A DNA stretch of 64,000 nt, taken from positions 1,922,001-1,986,000 of the forward strand of contig NZ_CP062182.1 of the NCBI RefSeq assembly GCF_022700675.1, in the 5' to 3' direction. Position numbers and translations under genes: made by a program. The notes under the pieces are model-generated. The model was not told where the DNA came from. It saw only the letters and a program-made list of their open reading frames with translations, and made no database searches. Positions within the stretch are counted from its first letter, which is position 1, and every line of letters begins with the position of its first letter. This DNA is from Acinetobacter sp. ASP199 (GTDB taxonomy: Bacteria; Pseudomonadota; Gammaproteobacteria; Pseudomonadales; Moraxellaceae). Positions 46,562-55,591 of the stretch are shown here, one piece after another.

Positions 46562-46732
46562 ATGAACGCACCTTTTAGCCTGTTTACACGTAACAATGAC
46601 GCTCATCATGCATTACCAATGCTGCATTCAAATAACCTGTTTGCTCTCGGACGTGAAATTCGCATCATGCATGCCGGTGAAGAATACCGCCTACGCTTGA
46701 CCCGAAATAATCGTCTCATTCTCACTAAATAA
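46562..46732 (+). CDS. hemP: HemP/HmuP-like small protein
   Basis: A 56-residue protein below normal gene-finding length. ATG 46562 has GGAG 8 nt upstream. The C-terminal half (ALGREIRIMHAGEEYRLRLT, then RNNRLILTK) matches the HemP family, which ends in E-Y-R-L-R-x-T-x-N-x-K-L-I-L-T-K. HemP/HmuP proteins accompany haem-uptake genes and in some bacteria activate their transcription. Here it is alone with no haem-transport gene next to it, under a Fur-box promoter. So it should be made when iron is low. Confidence 0.85.
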   Translation: MNAPFSLFTRNNDAHHALPMLHSNNLFALGREIRIMHAGEEYRLRLTRNNRLILTK

Positions 46733-46766
46733 ATAAAATAACTCACACAATAATAAACGTGGTCAT

Positions 46767-46802
46767 CAGCAGTATGAATCAGCGCGTACTGCTTTTTTTT
46801 CT
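46767..46802 (+). terminator. hemP terminator
   Basis: AGCAGTA and TACTGCT arms around a 12-nt loop, then eight T residues. Confidence 0.7.
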
Positions 46803-46829
46803 TATTTGGACTATTTCCTGACTCTAGAT

Positions 46830-48140
46830 CTAAAAGCGCAATACGACTTTTAACCCGCCCAGATCAGAAGCCATAAATTGAATATCACCATGATGCAATT
46901 GCATGATTTTCTGGCAGATGGATAATCCCAGACCTGATCCTTGGGTTTTAGTGCCCAAAGCGCGATAAAAACGCTCCCCCAGTCGCTGTAAAGTTTCCTC
47001 AGAAATTCCCTCTCCTGAATTTTCAATCACCACTTCTGTTTTATCCGCCTGATGCTGGCACTGGATCAAAATTGTACCTGCAGACGGCGTATATTTGATG
47101 GCATTGTCGATCAGGTTTCGCAGGCAACTGAAAATTAGCTCGGCATTCCCTGAAATATCAGCAGGATTTAGCTCAAGTTTTAGGTCCAGCTGTTTCTCTT
47201 CTACGAATGGCGTGAGTGTTTTTAAAGCATCCTGAATAAGCTCAGGCAAATCCACCTTTTGTTGTGGCAGGTTATGATTTTGTTCAGGGTCCAGTCGAGC
47301 CAGCAGTAAGAGGTTTTCCAGAATCTGAGTACCACGACTGACATCTTTCTGAATCTGCGCCAGATCCTGAGACAATGTCTCATGAGTCTGATATTTGCGT
47401 TTTAACACCTGCAGGCGCATTTGAATCGCTGATAAGGGTGAGCGGAGTTCATGCGAAGCATCTGCAGTAAAGCGCTGTTCTGCACTCAAGGACTGCTCTA
47501 CCCGCGCCAGCATCCGGTTTAACTGACTGACGATGGGTTGTAGCTCAGCAATTTGCGGTTCGGGTGATTGAACTGGACTTAGATCCTGGGCGGATTTGGA
47601 GGCAATATCCTGTGAAATCCGGTTAAGTGGCTTTAACTGACGCTTAATCAATAGATGTAGTAACAACCATTTCACCAGCCATAATATTAGAAGGATTAAA
47701 CCAAAACCTAAAATACTATTCCAGATCTGTTCAAAGCGTATAGATACTGGCTGTATGACCTGAACTTTAAGCCCGTTATCTTCAACTATCAAAGTTCTTA
47801 ATAACTGTCCATCTTCAAACTGAAAATGCAGCCCTGATTGATGACGTAACTGATGTTGCAACAGATTGTTCTTTTCGGAAGTGGTTAGCTGGTCCTGATC
47901 CAGCCAAAGTCGATACTGGATCTCAAACTCTTCACTGATATCATCTACATTGTGACCTTGGGACTGAGTCACATCGCCAAGTAAAAGTTCCGCAATATCT
48001 TCCATCAGTTCATCATGAATCTGCATAGACTGATAGCCAGAAATGCCCAGTAATAACAACCAGGCCAGACAGCCCGCCAAAATGGAGCTATACATGGCAT
48101 TCTTGATCAGCTTGTGTTGCAGTGAAATCCTTTGAGCCAT
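46830..48140 (-). CDS. Sensor histidine kinase, QseC-like
   Basis: A 436-residue membrane kinase. The ATG at 48140 (MAQRISLQHKLIKNAMYS) is 7 nt after the regulator's stop, with GAGGGA inside it. Two membrane helices (about 18-40 and 165-190) flank a periplasmic sensor of about 120 residues. A HAMP segment, the H-box FTADASHELRSPLSAI, the N-box region CLRNLIDNAIKY and G-boxes (GEGISEE, GSGLGLSICQ) follow. Together with the OmpR-type regulator and a YgiW-like protein upstream it resembles the QseBC/YgiW arrangement of E. coli. The signal is unknown. Confidence 0.9.
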   Translation of the reverse strand: MAQRISLQHKLIKNAMYSSILAGCLAWLLLLGISGYQSMQIHDELMEDIAELLLGDVTQSQGHNVDDISEEFEIQYRLWLDQDQLTTSEKNNLLQHQLRHQSGLHFQFEDGQLLRTLIVEDNGLKVQVIQPVSIRFEQIWNSILGFGLILLILWLVKWLLLHLLIKRQLKPLNRISQDIASKSAQDLSPVQSPEPQIAELQPIVSQLNRMLARVEQSLSAEQRFTADASHELRSPLSAIQMRLQVLKRKYQTHETLSQDLAQIQKDVSRGTQILENLLLLARLDPEQNHNLPQQKVDLPELIQDALKTLTPFVEEKQLDLKLELNPADISGNAELIFSCLRNLIDNAIKYTPSAGTILIQCQHQADKTEVVIENSGEGISEETLQRLGERFYRALGTKTQGSGLGLSICQKIMQLHHGDIQFMASDLGGLKVVLRF

Positions 48141-48147
48141 AATTGAC

Positions 48148-48813
48148 CTATCCCTCAGCTTTATGCATACGATAACCCAGCCCACGTATGGTCTTGATCA
48201 TCTGACTGCCAATTTTCTTGCGCAGTTGATAAATAAAAACCTCGATGGCATTACTCTCAATTTCATCCCCCCAGGCATAGAGAGATTCTTCCAGCTGTTC
48301 CCGGGTCACTACATGCTCTGGCTTTTGCATCAATTTATGCAAAATCTGAAACTCTTTGGCCGTTAAGTTCACCACTTCACCTGCTTTAATCAGAGTTTTA
48401 GCCTGTATATCCAGCTGCAGGTCTTCCCAAGTCAGCACATGGCTCAGATTTTTTTGCTGCAAGCGGATCTGGGCGCGAATTCGTGCAGACAATTCTTCCA
48501 GGCTAAAAGGTTTGACCAGATAATCATTGGCACCTAAATCAAGTCCTTCTACCCGGTCATCAATACTGTCTCGAGCAGTAATAAAAATAACTGGCGTATC
48601 TTGCTGCAGTTTACGTAGCGTCGTCAGAATCTGATCCCCACTGGCTCGCGGTAAACCACGATCCAGTAACACACAGTCATACTGATGCTGTTCAAGCGCC
48701 AGAATGGCATGGTCCCCACGTTCAACCCAGTCAATTACATAGCCATCCATTTCCAGCCAGGTCTGAATGCTTTCTGCCTGTGAGGCATCATCTTCCGCCA
48801 AAAGAATACGCAT
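48148..48813 (-). CDS. OmpR-family response regulator, QseB-like
   Basis: A 221-residue regulator. The receiver (1-120) starts MRILLAEDDASQAES with the acidic pair, the phospho-acceptor Asp51 in CVLLDRGLP, the Thr/Ser in FITARD and the Lys in VKPF. The C-terminal winged helix has NLTAKEFQILHKLM and NAIEVFIYQLRKKIG, and IRGLGYRM at the end. It is first in the pair, 7 nt upstream of its kinase. A terminator hairpin (48858-48903) separates it from the upstream ygiW-like gene, so most transcripts probably start after it. Confidence 0.92.
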   Translation of the reverse strand: MRILLAEDDASQAESIQTWLEMDGYVIDWVERGDHAILALEQHQYDCVLLDRGLPRASGDQILTTLRKLQQDTPVIFITARDSIDDRVEGLDLGANDYLVKPFSLEELSARIRAQIRLQQKNLSHVLTWEDLQLDIQAKTLIKAGEVVNLTAKEFQILHKLMQKPEHVVTREQLEESLYAWGDEIESNAIEVFIYQLRKKIGSQMIKTIRGLGYRMHKAEG

Positions 48814-48857
48814 GCTGAATTCTCCCTTATTTTCAACATATAATCATGAATTTTAAA

Positions 48858-48903
48858 CAAAAAAAACCACATGCTTTTTGTAATATTGCATGTGGTTTTC
48901 TCT
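48858..48903 (-). terminator. Terminator of the ygiW-like gene
   Basis: AAAACCACATGC and GCATGTGGTTTT form a 12-bp stem, with eight T on the minus strand. It lies between ygiW and the response regulator gene. Confidence 0.8.
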
Positions 48904-48932
48904 AGTCAGGTCATTCGGCTATCGCCAATGCC

Positions 48933-49295
48933 TTAATTGAAACGCACTTCATCAACGTCGATTTCAACACGTTTCGCTGGTTTGTAATCGATATCTACTT
49001 CACCAATAATGGTTACTGATGTTTTTGCAGAAATCGGTTTGCCTTGCCATAACTCATCATCAATTTCGACATTGATGCTGCCTGTGTTGTCACGGAACTG
49101 ATATTTTTCGTCGCCTACTGATTTCACCACATGACCTTTGATCTGTACCTTGCTGTCATCTTTCATGGTGAGTGCTTGTTTTACAGTTACGGTTTTGGCA
49201 AAAGCGCTTTGGTTTACTGTACTTTCTGCCATAGTCGCAGTTGTTGCTGAACCAATAAGTGCCACTGCTACAAATGCTTTGGTCATATTTTTCAT
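48933..49295 (-). CDS. ygiW: YgiW/YdeI-type BOF stress protein
   Basis: A 120-residue periplasmic protein: signal peptide (about 23 residues), then the bacterial OB-fold (DUF388): VKQALTMKDDSKVQIKGHVV, YQFRDNTGSINVEID, WQGK and VTIIGEVDIDY. In E. coli and Salmonella such proteins (YgiW/VisP, YdeI) help withstand peroxide, cationic peptides and metal stress. It is encoded on the same strand before a QseBC-like pair, the same neighbours as E. coli ygiW. AAGG lies 8 nt upstream of the ATG. Confidence 0.88.
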   Translation of the reverse strand: MKNMTKAFVAVALIGSATTATMAESTVNQSAFAKTVTVKQALTMKDDSKVQIKGHVVKSVGDEKYQFRDNTGSINVEIDDELWQGKPISAKTSVTIIGEVDIDYKPAKRVEIDVDEVRFN

Positions 49296-49398
49296 ATTCA
49301 GTACCTTTTAGGCTGTCTTGTTTCGATGAAGCTATTAAAACAGCTGAAGATGAATTGAATCTTAAGAAAACTTCATTTTCAAAAATGTGTTTTAAAAG

Positions 49399-51156
49399 TT
49401 AATTCAATGGCACTACACGTAGTACTTCTTCTAGCGTAGTGACACCTTCAATGACTTTTCGTGCGCCCGCAATTCTAAGTGGCTCTACACCTTCTTTTTT
49501 CGCCTGAGCACGTAACTGGTTCAAGTTGGCATCTGCGCCAATCAGCTGTTTGGTTGCCAAACTCAGTGGCATAAATTCATAGATCCCTATACGCCCTTTA
49601 TAACCCGTATGACGACATTCCTCACAACCTACTGGACGGAACACAAATTCTGGACGGGCCAATGGATAATCTGCTGCTAAATGCTGCCATTCCTGCTCAT
49701 CCATAAAGCCTTCTGCTTTGCAGTGTGGACACAATTTACGTACCAGACGCTGAGCCAATACACCGAGAATCGTTGCAGCAGTCAGGAACGGTTGTACACC
49801 CAGATCATGCAGACGGGTTAAACTCGACGGTGCATCATTGGTATGGAGCGTGGATAAAACCAGGTGACCTGTCAAGGCAGCCTGAATGGCCATATTGGCA
49901 GTATCCTGATCACGAATCTCACCGACCATGATGATATCTGGATCCTGACGCATTAATGCCCGTACACCATCGGCAAAGCCCAGATCAATCCCAGTATTCA
50001 CCTGCATCTGGTTAAAGCTTGGCTCCAGCATCTCGATCGGATCTTCAATGGTACAGACATTGACCTCTTCGGTCGCCAGCTGCTTTAAAGTTGAATACAG
50101 CGTAGTCGTTTTACCCGAGCCTGTAGGCCCAGTCACCAGAATGATGCCATGACTATGACTGGTCAGCGTGTTCCATTCATTCAGCAAGTGGCCTTCAAAA
50201 CCCAGTTGCTGGAAACTGCGTACCAATACTTCCGGATCGAAAATACGCATTACCAGTTTTTCACCAAAAGCGGTGGGTAAGGTCGATAAACGCAGTTCCG
50301 TTTCCTGTCCTTTAGGCGTACGGGTTTTTAGACGGCCATCCTGCGGCTTGCGCTTTTCTGCCACATTCATCCGGCCCAGAATTTTAATACGTGAAATCAC
50401 GGCAGTAAGCGTATTGGCTGGCATTTTATAAATGGTATGCAGCACACCATCAATACGGAAACGGATTTTCCCGGTATCTTTGCGTGGTTCCATATGAATA
50501 TCACTGGCACCCTGCTCAAAAGCAAATTGCAGCACCCAATCCACCAGCTTGATAATATGCTGGTCATTGGCATCCGGATTCTGCGAATCACCTAACTGTA
50601 AAAGTGCTTCTACACCCTTATTTTCACGGTCATAAGCCGAGGATTTTTGTGATCCACTGACTGCGCGACTAACCTGATAATACTCGACAATATATCGCTG
50701 CAACTGTTCCGGATTCAGTAGCACCCGTTCAATACGGCGCGGGCTGATATTCTGCTGTAGATTCGACACCCATTCCATTTTATAAGGCTGATCGGTAGCA
50801 ATCAGGATTTTGTCTGGCTGGATTTCAACAGCAAGAATACGGTTACGCAAGGCATATTCCTGTGACATCACCGTAGTAAGTGCCTGAACATCGGCTTTTA
50901 AAGGGTCAATAATATAAAATGGCAGATTCGTTTTTTCCGACAGCCACTGACATAAACGGTTTAGGGTAAGTGTGCTTTGGGGATGAGAACGGTCAACCAG
51001 ATTAAAATTGGCAATCCACTGTAAAGGATGCCATTTCAGCTGCTCACGCTGACGATGCGTCGTCTGTATCAGCATACGGTCACGGTCAGTAATCTTACCG
51101 TCTTTAAAAAGTTGCTCCAGACACCACGCGGTATCAATTTCAAAGTCAAATTTCAT
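49399..51156 (-). CDS. GspE/PulE-family secretion ATPase
   Basis: A 585-residue ATPase. N-terminal part (about 1-160) has a GspE-N/MshEN-like domain, then the ATPase core with Walker A GPTGSGKTTTLYSTL, the Asp box TIEDPIEMLEPSFNQ, Walker B DPDIIMVGEIRD and the His box ALTGHLVLSTLHTNDA. The zinc-binding cysteines CPHC and CEEC follow. It powers assembly of type II secretion or type IV pilus fibres. No other secretion gene is adjacent, as expected for the scattered Acinetobacter T2SS; which machine it drives is not clear. PilB-specific start sequences are absent. Confidence 0.88.
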   Translation of the reverse strand: MKFDFEIDTAWCLEQLFKDGKITDRDRMLIQTTHRQREQLKWHPLQWIANFNLVDRSHPQSTLTLNRLCQWLSEKTNLPFYIIDPLKADVQALTTVMSQEYALRNRILAVEIQPDKILIATDQPYKMEWVSNLQQNISPRRIERVLLNPEQLQRYIVEYYQVSRAVSGSQKSSAYDRENKGVEALLQLGDSQNPDANDQHIIKLVDWVLQFAFEQGASDIHMEPRKDTGKIRFRIDGVLHTIYKMPANTLTAVISRIKILGRMNVAEKRKPQDGRLKTRTPKGQETELRLSTLPTAFGEKLVMRIFDPEVLVRSFQQLGFEGHLLNEWNTLTSHSHGIILVTGPTGSGKTTTLYSTLKQLATEEVNVCTIEDPIEMLEPSFNQMQVNTGIDLGFADGVRALMRQDPDIIMVGEIRDQDTANMAIQAALTGHLVLSTLHTNDAPSSLTRLHDLGVQPFLTAATILGVLAQRLVRKLCPHCKAEGFMDEQEWQHLAADYPLARPEFVFRPVGCEECRHTGYKGRIGIYEFMPLSLATKQLIGADANLNQLRAQAKKEGVEPLRIAGARKVIEGVTTLEEVLRVVPLN

Positions 51157-51385
51157 TGTTATAGGTCCCCAAACTTGCCTTCACTATAACAAGTTTTTGC
51201 TATTTTTCGCATTATCCTGCTGTGTCATCTGCCTGTTTCTGCTGCCTGAGGTAAATCTTGAATATAGCCGCTCTCTTCTACTATCTTATCTCGCACATTT
51301 TTTCTCTTGTTCGTCCTTTAGCTTATCGCCTATATTTTAGAGATAGCTTTTTAAAATAATTACTTATTCACAGCTGAGGCCGGAT

Positions 51386-52645
51386 ATGGATTTTAGCGCA
51401 GTGCCTATGAATGACAGTTCCTTTCAGGAACTGCTCACTATCCTGACTTCAGCATTAGGCTGTGGCCTATTGATAGGCCTGGAACGAGAGCGGCATAAAC
51501 AGCGGGAGCAACAACCCAGCTTTGCTGGCTTACGTTCATTTGCCATCTGTGCCTTATTGGGAGCCATCTGCTTTCTATTCGGAATGATCACCGGTTTGGT
51601 AGGCGCGTTGATTATTGGTGGCATGGTGATTTCCTCTATCCGCAATCAGCCGGATGATCCTGGTATTACCACCGAACTCGCATTTGTGATGACCTATTTT
51701 ATCGGAGCAATCTGTCTGTGGAATATTTCGCTGGCTGCCGGAATTGCAATACTCATCACCGTGATCCTGATGGCCAAACATTCTATGCACAACATTGCCG
51801 GAAAATGGATTACTGAAGCTGAGTTCCGTGATGGTTTGCTATTACTGGCCTTGGTATTGATTGGTTTACCTTTGACACCCGATACACCGCTGTGGGGCAA
51901 GGTGCTTAATCCCTACCTGATTTTGAAACTCCTAACTTTAATTCTAGTGGTACAAGCGCTGGCGCATATTGCCAAACGCTTACTTTCTACAAAAAATGCC
52001 CTGATGCTTTCATCCATTGCTTCTGGTTTTGTTTCTAGCACAGCGACAATCGCCCAATTGGGTCTACAGGTCCGTAAAGGTGAGATGGATGCCCGATCCA
52101 ATGCCGGTGCCGCACTGATGTCCTGTATTTCGACTTTATTGCTACTGTTCATTGTGGTCGGAGGAGTATCTTTTAGCTGGCTTAAAATTCTTTTGCTTCC
52201 TTCTTTAGTTGCAATGGCCATTCTGACTACCTGTGCATTTCTATTGTTGCGAAAAGCCAAACCACCAGAAAATTATGAAAAAGAAGAAGATAGCCGGATT
52301 TTCAGCCTAAAAGAAGCGGTCATTATTGCTGTCACATTGACGCTAATTCAGGCTGCGATTTATGGCTTGGAATTAGTACTTGGCGATGCCGGCTTGCTGG
52401 CAGGCACTCTACTGGCTTCACTATTTGAGATCCATGCCGCTATGGCCAGTGTCGTGATTCAGGGCGACCCGAGCAATACACGGCTGATTCAGGCCCTACT
52501 GATAGGCCTTGCAGCCCATGCTTTAGCAAAATCCGTAAATGCCGCCCTGTCAGGCGGATTCAAATATGCTATGTATTTTGTACCGGTGCAGATCCTGCAT
52601 ATGGCAGTTTTGATCGGGATTTTATGGTGGACCCTAAAGCTTTAG
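51386..52645 (+). CDS. MgtC/SapB family membrane protein with DUF4010
   Basis: A 419-residue protein with about 11-12 hydrophobic segments. The N-terminal 140 residues are MgtC-like, with GCGLLIGLERERHKQREQQPSFAGLRSFAICALLGA holding the conserved E-R-x-R and L-R-S-F positions, and the rest is a DUF4010 domain (KNALMLSSIASGFVSSTATIAQLG and GFKYAMYFVPVQI). The function is unknown; MgtC proteins are linked to magnesium limitation, yet this two-domain type has not been assigned a substrate. AGG precedes the ATG. Confidence 0.85.
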   Translation: MDFSAVPMNDSSFQELLTILTSALGCGLLIGLERERHKQREQQPSFAGLRSFAICALLGAICFLFGMITGLVGALIIGGMVISSIRNQPDDPGITTELAFVMTYFIGAICLWNISLAAGIAILITVILMAKHSMHNIAGKWITEAEFRDGLLLLALVLIGLPLTPDTPLWGKVLNPYLILKLLTLILVVQALAHIAKRLLSTKNALMLSSIASGFVSSTATIAQLGLQVRKGEMDARSNAGAALMSCISTLLLLFIVVGGVSFSWLKILLLPSLVAMAILTTCAFLLLRKAKPPENYEKEEDSRIFSLKEAVIIAVTLTLIQAAIYGLELVLGDAGLLAGTLLASLFEIHAAMASVVIQGDPSNTRLIQALLIGLAAHALAKSVNAALSGGFKYAMYFVPVQILHMAVLIGILWWTLKL

Positions 52646-52691
52646 AATCATTTGAGCAAATAAAGTAATAAGTACCGTAACCCTTTAGCCA

Positions 52692-53399
52692 TCACTCAAT
52701 CTCGACAATCAGGACAGAAGTTTGATTGACAATAAATTTGATATTGAAATCTGCAAAGCGCATACCGTAAATTCGCTCCGGATCCGCCTGATAGGCTGGA
52801 CGCGGATTAAGGGATAAAACCTCTGCCAGTTCCTGAATGATCTGTTCCGAAAGGCCTTTCATTTTGACTAACTGATTTCTTTCCAGCTCTGCCTGTTCTG
52901 ACCAAACCACATATTTACGTACCGGCTCTTCCTGAGCATAACCGCTTTGCGCATCTATCACAGCATCGGAATAGTGAATATAAGGTTTAATATCGACAAT
53001 CGGAGTGCCATCTAAAAGGTCACTGCCCGTCACATAAACACGGACTGTTTTGCCGACTTTTTGCACTTCTTTAAGCTTTACCACGGATAAACCAATGGGT
53101 GAAGGACGATACATACTACGTGTCGCGAACACCCCTATTTTCTGATTTCCACCTAAACGTGGTGGACGTACCTGTGGACGGAACTTGCTGTTTTCCTGGT
53201 TTTTATTGTCATGAAACTGCCAGAGCAGCCATAAATGACTGAACTCCTCAATCCCCTCAAAAGCCAGCAGATCATTATAAGGACCCTGCATTTCAATATA
53301 AGACTCCACTTCCACCAGATTGGGCTGACGAGGAATACCAAATTTTTCTTTATAAGGAGATTTCATTATACCAATTACAGGTATAGTCAGTTCTTTCAT
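52692..53399 (-). CDS. trmO: tRNA (adenine37-N6)-methyltransferase TrmO
   Basis: A 235-residue protein of the TsaA/YaeB family. The ATG at 53399 (MKELTIPVIGIMKSPYKEK) is preferred. A conserved opening IGIMKSPYKEKFGIPRQ, EFSHLWLLWQFHDN, FATRSMYRPSPIGLSVV and DLLDGTPIVDIKPYIHYSD are the TrmO core; the C-terminal domain (Y-A-D-P-E-R-I-Y-G) is present. TrmO adds a methyl group to N6 of t6A at position 37 of tRNA-Thr. It diverges from fpr. Confidence 0.92.
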   Translation of the reverse strand: MKELTIPVIGIMKSPYKEKFGIPRQPNLVEVESYIEMQGPYNDLLAFEGIEEFSHLWLLWQFHDNKNQENSKFRPQVRPPRLGGNQKIGVFATRSMYRPSPIGLSVVKLKEVQKVGKTVRVYVTGSDLLDGTPIVDIKPYIHYSDAVIDAQSGYAQEEPVRKYVVWSEQAELERNQLVKMKGLSEQIIQELAEVLSLNPRPAYQADPERIYGMRFADFNIKFIVNQTSVLIVEIE

Positions 53400-53504
53400 A
53401 ATCACTTTTTCTGATAAGCTCAATTAAATATATTCAGTTTATCGAGAATGAATTTGGTTTAGAATAGCAACCTGTTCTAATTTGATAACTTATTGAGACC
53501 TTTA

Positions 53505-54284
53505 ATGGCTGCTTTTAACGTCGAAAAGATTACTCACGTCCACCATTGGAATGACACATTATTCTCTTTTAAAACGACTCGTGATACTGCATTACGTTTT
53601 AAAAACGGTCAGTTTGTGATGATCGGCCTTGAGGTCAATGGCAAGCCTTTAATGCGTGCATATTCAATTGCAAGTGCAAACTATGAAGAAGAACTGGAAT
53701 TCTTCTCGATTAAAGTTCCAGATGGTCCACTTACTTCTATTCTACAAAAAGTAAAAGTTGGTGATGAGATTTTAGTGTCTCGCAAGCCAACAGGCACACT
53801 GGTTCTGGATGACTTGAATCCTGGTAAAAACCTGTACCTGCTTTCTTCTGGTACTGGTCTTGCCCCTTTCCTTTCTGTGATTCGTGATCCGGAAACTTAT
53901 GAACGTTTTGAAAAAATTATCGTTGTTCACGGTACGCGTTTCATTTCAGAACTGGCTTATCAAGATTTGATTCTGAACGAAATTCCAAACCACGAATTCT
54001 TTGGTGAGTTGGGTGCGAAAGAGAAACTAGTTTACTACCCAACGGTAACTCGTGAAGATTTCCATACTCAAGGTCGTGTAACGACTGCAATTGAATCTGG
54101 TCAATTGTTCGAGAAAATCGGTCTGCCACGTTTCAACCCTGAAACTGACCGCGCAATGCTATGCGGTAGTCCAGCATTCCTTGATGACGTTGCTGCCCTT
54201 CTTGACCAACACGGTCTGAAAGAATCTCCACGTATGGGTGTTCTAGGCGATTACGTGATTGAACGTGCATTCGTTGAAAAATAA
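53505..54284 (+). CDS. fpr: Ferredoxin-NADP+ reductase
   Basis: A 259-residue flavoprotein. The ATG at 53505 (MAAFNVEKITHVHHW) is used instead of a TTG four codons earlier. FAD-binding RAYSIAS, NADP-binding SSGTGLAPFLSVI, the AMLCGSPAFL segment and the C-terminal VIERAFVEK, characteristic of bacterial subclass I FNR, are all there. It moves electrons between NADPH and ferredoxin or flavodoxin, for iron-sulfur cluster repair and oxidative defence. A strong terminator follows. Confidence 0.95.
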   Translation: MAAFNVEKITHVHHWNDTLFSFKTTRDTALRFKNGQFVMIGLEVNGKPLMRAYSIASANYEEELEFFSIKVPDGPLTSILQKVKVGDEILVSRKPTGTLVLDDLNPGKNLYLLSSGTGLAPFLSVIRDPETYERFEKIIVVHGTRFISELAYQDLILNEIPNHEFFGELGAKEKLVYYPTVTREDFHTQGRVTTAIESGQLFEKIGLPRFNPETDRAMLCGSPAFLDDVAALLDQHGLKESPRMGVLGDYVIERAFVEK

Positions 54285-54297
54285 GATTCCTTGAATC

Positions 54298-54330
54298 TAA
54301 AAAACCGGGCGTTTATGCCCGGTTTTTTTA
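54298..54330. terminator. Bidirectional terminator after fpr
   Basis: AAAACCGGGC-GTTTAT-GCCCGGTTTTTTT, between convergent fpr and the CDF gene. Confidence 0.9.
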
Positions 54331-54347
54331 TTTAGCATTAATTTTTA

Positions 54348-54962
54348 TCATGCAGTTGTACGACGTTCTTGTAATGCCTGCTTCACCACCTGATACCCTG
54401 CAGTTAATCCCAGACTAGCCATAATCATGGCTACAATCATATCGGGCCATAAACTGCCGGTTCCAAATACGCCAATGGCCGCAAATATGACTGCTACGTT
54501 GCCAATTGCATCATTTCGGCTACACAGCCACACAGACTTCATGTTTGAATCTCCATCGCGGAAAGCATAAAGAATTACAGCCGTAATCACATTGGCCAGT
54601 AAAGCGATTGCTCCGATAATCCCCATCGTGATGGCTTCAGGAGGAATACCGAGCAGGTAGGCATAGATAACTTTCCCCATCACCACCAGACCAAAGACTG
54701 CCATGGTCAGGCCCTTAATTAAGGCTACAGTGGCTCGCCAGTACAGGCTTGCACCTAATACAGCCAGTGAAATCCCATAATTCACTGCATCCCCAAAGAA
54801 ATCTAGCGAGTCGGCCCATAAAGCTGAAGAATGAGCATAGGCTCCACCGACCAGCTCTACCAGAAACATGCTGAGGTTAATCCATAAGGCAATCCATAAA
54901 GCCATTCTAAACTTGCTGTTTGGCTTGATGGGTGCCGGTTCATGACTACAGCTACAGACCAT
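54348..54962 (-). CDS. Cation diffusion facilitator-type metal exporter
   Basis: A 204-residue membrane protein with five to six helices. A Cys-x-Cys-x-His sequence at the N-terminus (MVCSCSHEP) is a likely metal-handling site. The CDF signature is visible as VELVGGAYAHSSALWADSLDFFGDA, with the metal-binding Asp pair, and SRNDAIGNVAVIFAAIG in the later helix. The usual C-terminal cytoplasmic domain of CDF proteins is missing. It is divergent from a MerR/CadR-like regulator and is driven by that regulator's promoter. Probable export of zinc, cadmium or a related divalent ion; the ion is not certain. Confidence 0.87.
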   Translation of the reverse strand: MVCSCSHEPAPIKPNSKFRMALWIALWINLSMFLVELVGGAYAHSSALWADSLDFFGDAVNYGISLAVLGASLYWRATVALIKGLTMAVFGLVVMGKVIYAYLLGIPPEAITMGIIGAIALLANVITAVILYAFRDGDSNMKSVWLCSRNDAIGNVAVIFAAIGVFGTGSLWPDMIVAMIMASLGLTAGYQVVKQALQERRTTA

Positions 54963-55003
54963 ATTATTCTCCGATGTATTTTTATACGAAATACGATACA
55001 GTG

Positions 55004-55034
55004 ATTAGAAACTATGGAGTAACTCCAAGGTCAA
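55004..55034 (-). promoter_or_regulatory. MerR-type promoter/operator of the CDF gene
   Basis: On the minus strand TTGACC (55029-55034) is -35, TCTAAT (55004-55009) is -10 and the spacer is 19 bp, longer than the normal 17. The spacer holds the perfect dyad TGGAGT-T-ACTCCA. This is the standard geometry of MerR-family activated promoters. Confidence 0.88.
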
Positions 55035-55047
55035 GCCCGAGGTGTAT

Positions 55048-55464
55048 ATGTCTTTGTATCTGATTTCACAGATCGCCAAAAAGTCACATTTAAGTACAGA
55101 CACAGTGCGTTTTTATGAGAAAAAAGGATTGATTAAGCCGAATTTTCGAGCAAATAATCAGTATCGTTATTTTGATAATGAAGCGCTTAAAAGGCTGATT
55201 TTTATCAAGCGCTGTCGTGACCTGGATATGTCCTTAAAGGAAATTGAGACCTTGATCGAACTGGAGCAAAATCCCGAGCAGAACTGTACAGTAGTCAACA
55301 ATATCATTGACCAGCATCTACAGAATATTACCATTAAAATGAAAGAATTAGCAGCTTTTAAAACTCAGCTTTCCGAGCTAAGAAATAGCTGTAATACGCC
55401 GACTACGATTAACCATTGTCAGATCCTGAAAACCTTGGAACGGTCTGAAATTGAAGGTCAATAA
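55048..55464 (+). CDS. MerR-family metal-responsive regulator, CadR/PbrR-like
   Basis: A 138-residue regulator starting at ATG 55048 behind GAGG. N-terminal winged helix: ISQIAKKSHLSTDTVRFYEKKGLIKP and YRYFDNEALKRLIFIKRCRDLDMSLKEI. After a dimer helix come cysteines at QNCTVV and at SCNTPTTINHC, which match in position the three metal-binding cysteines of CadR/PbrR. Metal binding would untwist the 19-bp-spaced promoter of the divergent CDF exporter gene and activate it. Cadmium, lead or zinc are candidate inducers. Confidence 0.9.
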   Translation: MSLYLISQIAKKSHLSTDTVRFYEKKGLIKPNFRANNQYRYFDNEALKRLIFIKRCRDLDMSLKEIETLIELEQNPEQNCTVVNNIIDQHLQNITIKMKELAAFKTQLSELRNSCNTPTTINHCQILKTLERSEIEGQ

Positions 55465-55591
55465 ACTGCCTATTATTTCAGTTTTACCTATTAGATAATG
55501 TTGAAAATATCAACAAAAACCATGATTTCCGAGTGATTTACTTGGTTGAATCTTGTTTTTAGATGAATAAAATAAAAGCCGTACTTTTTAT

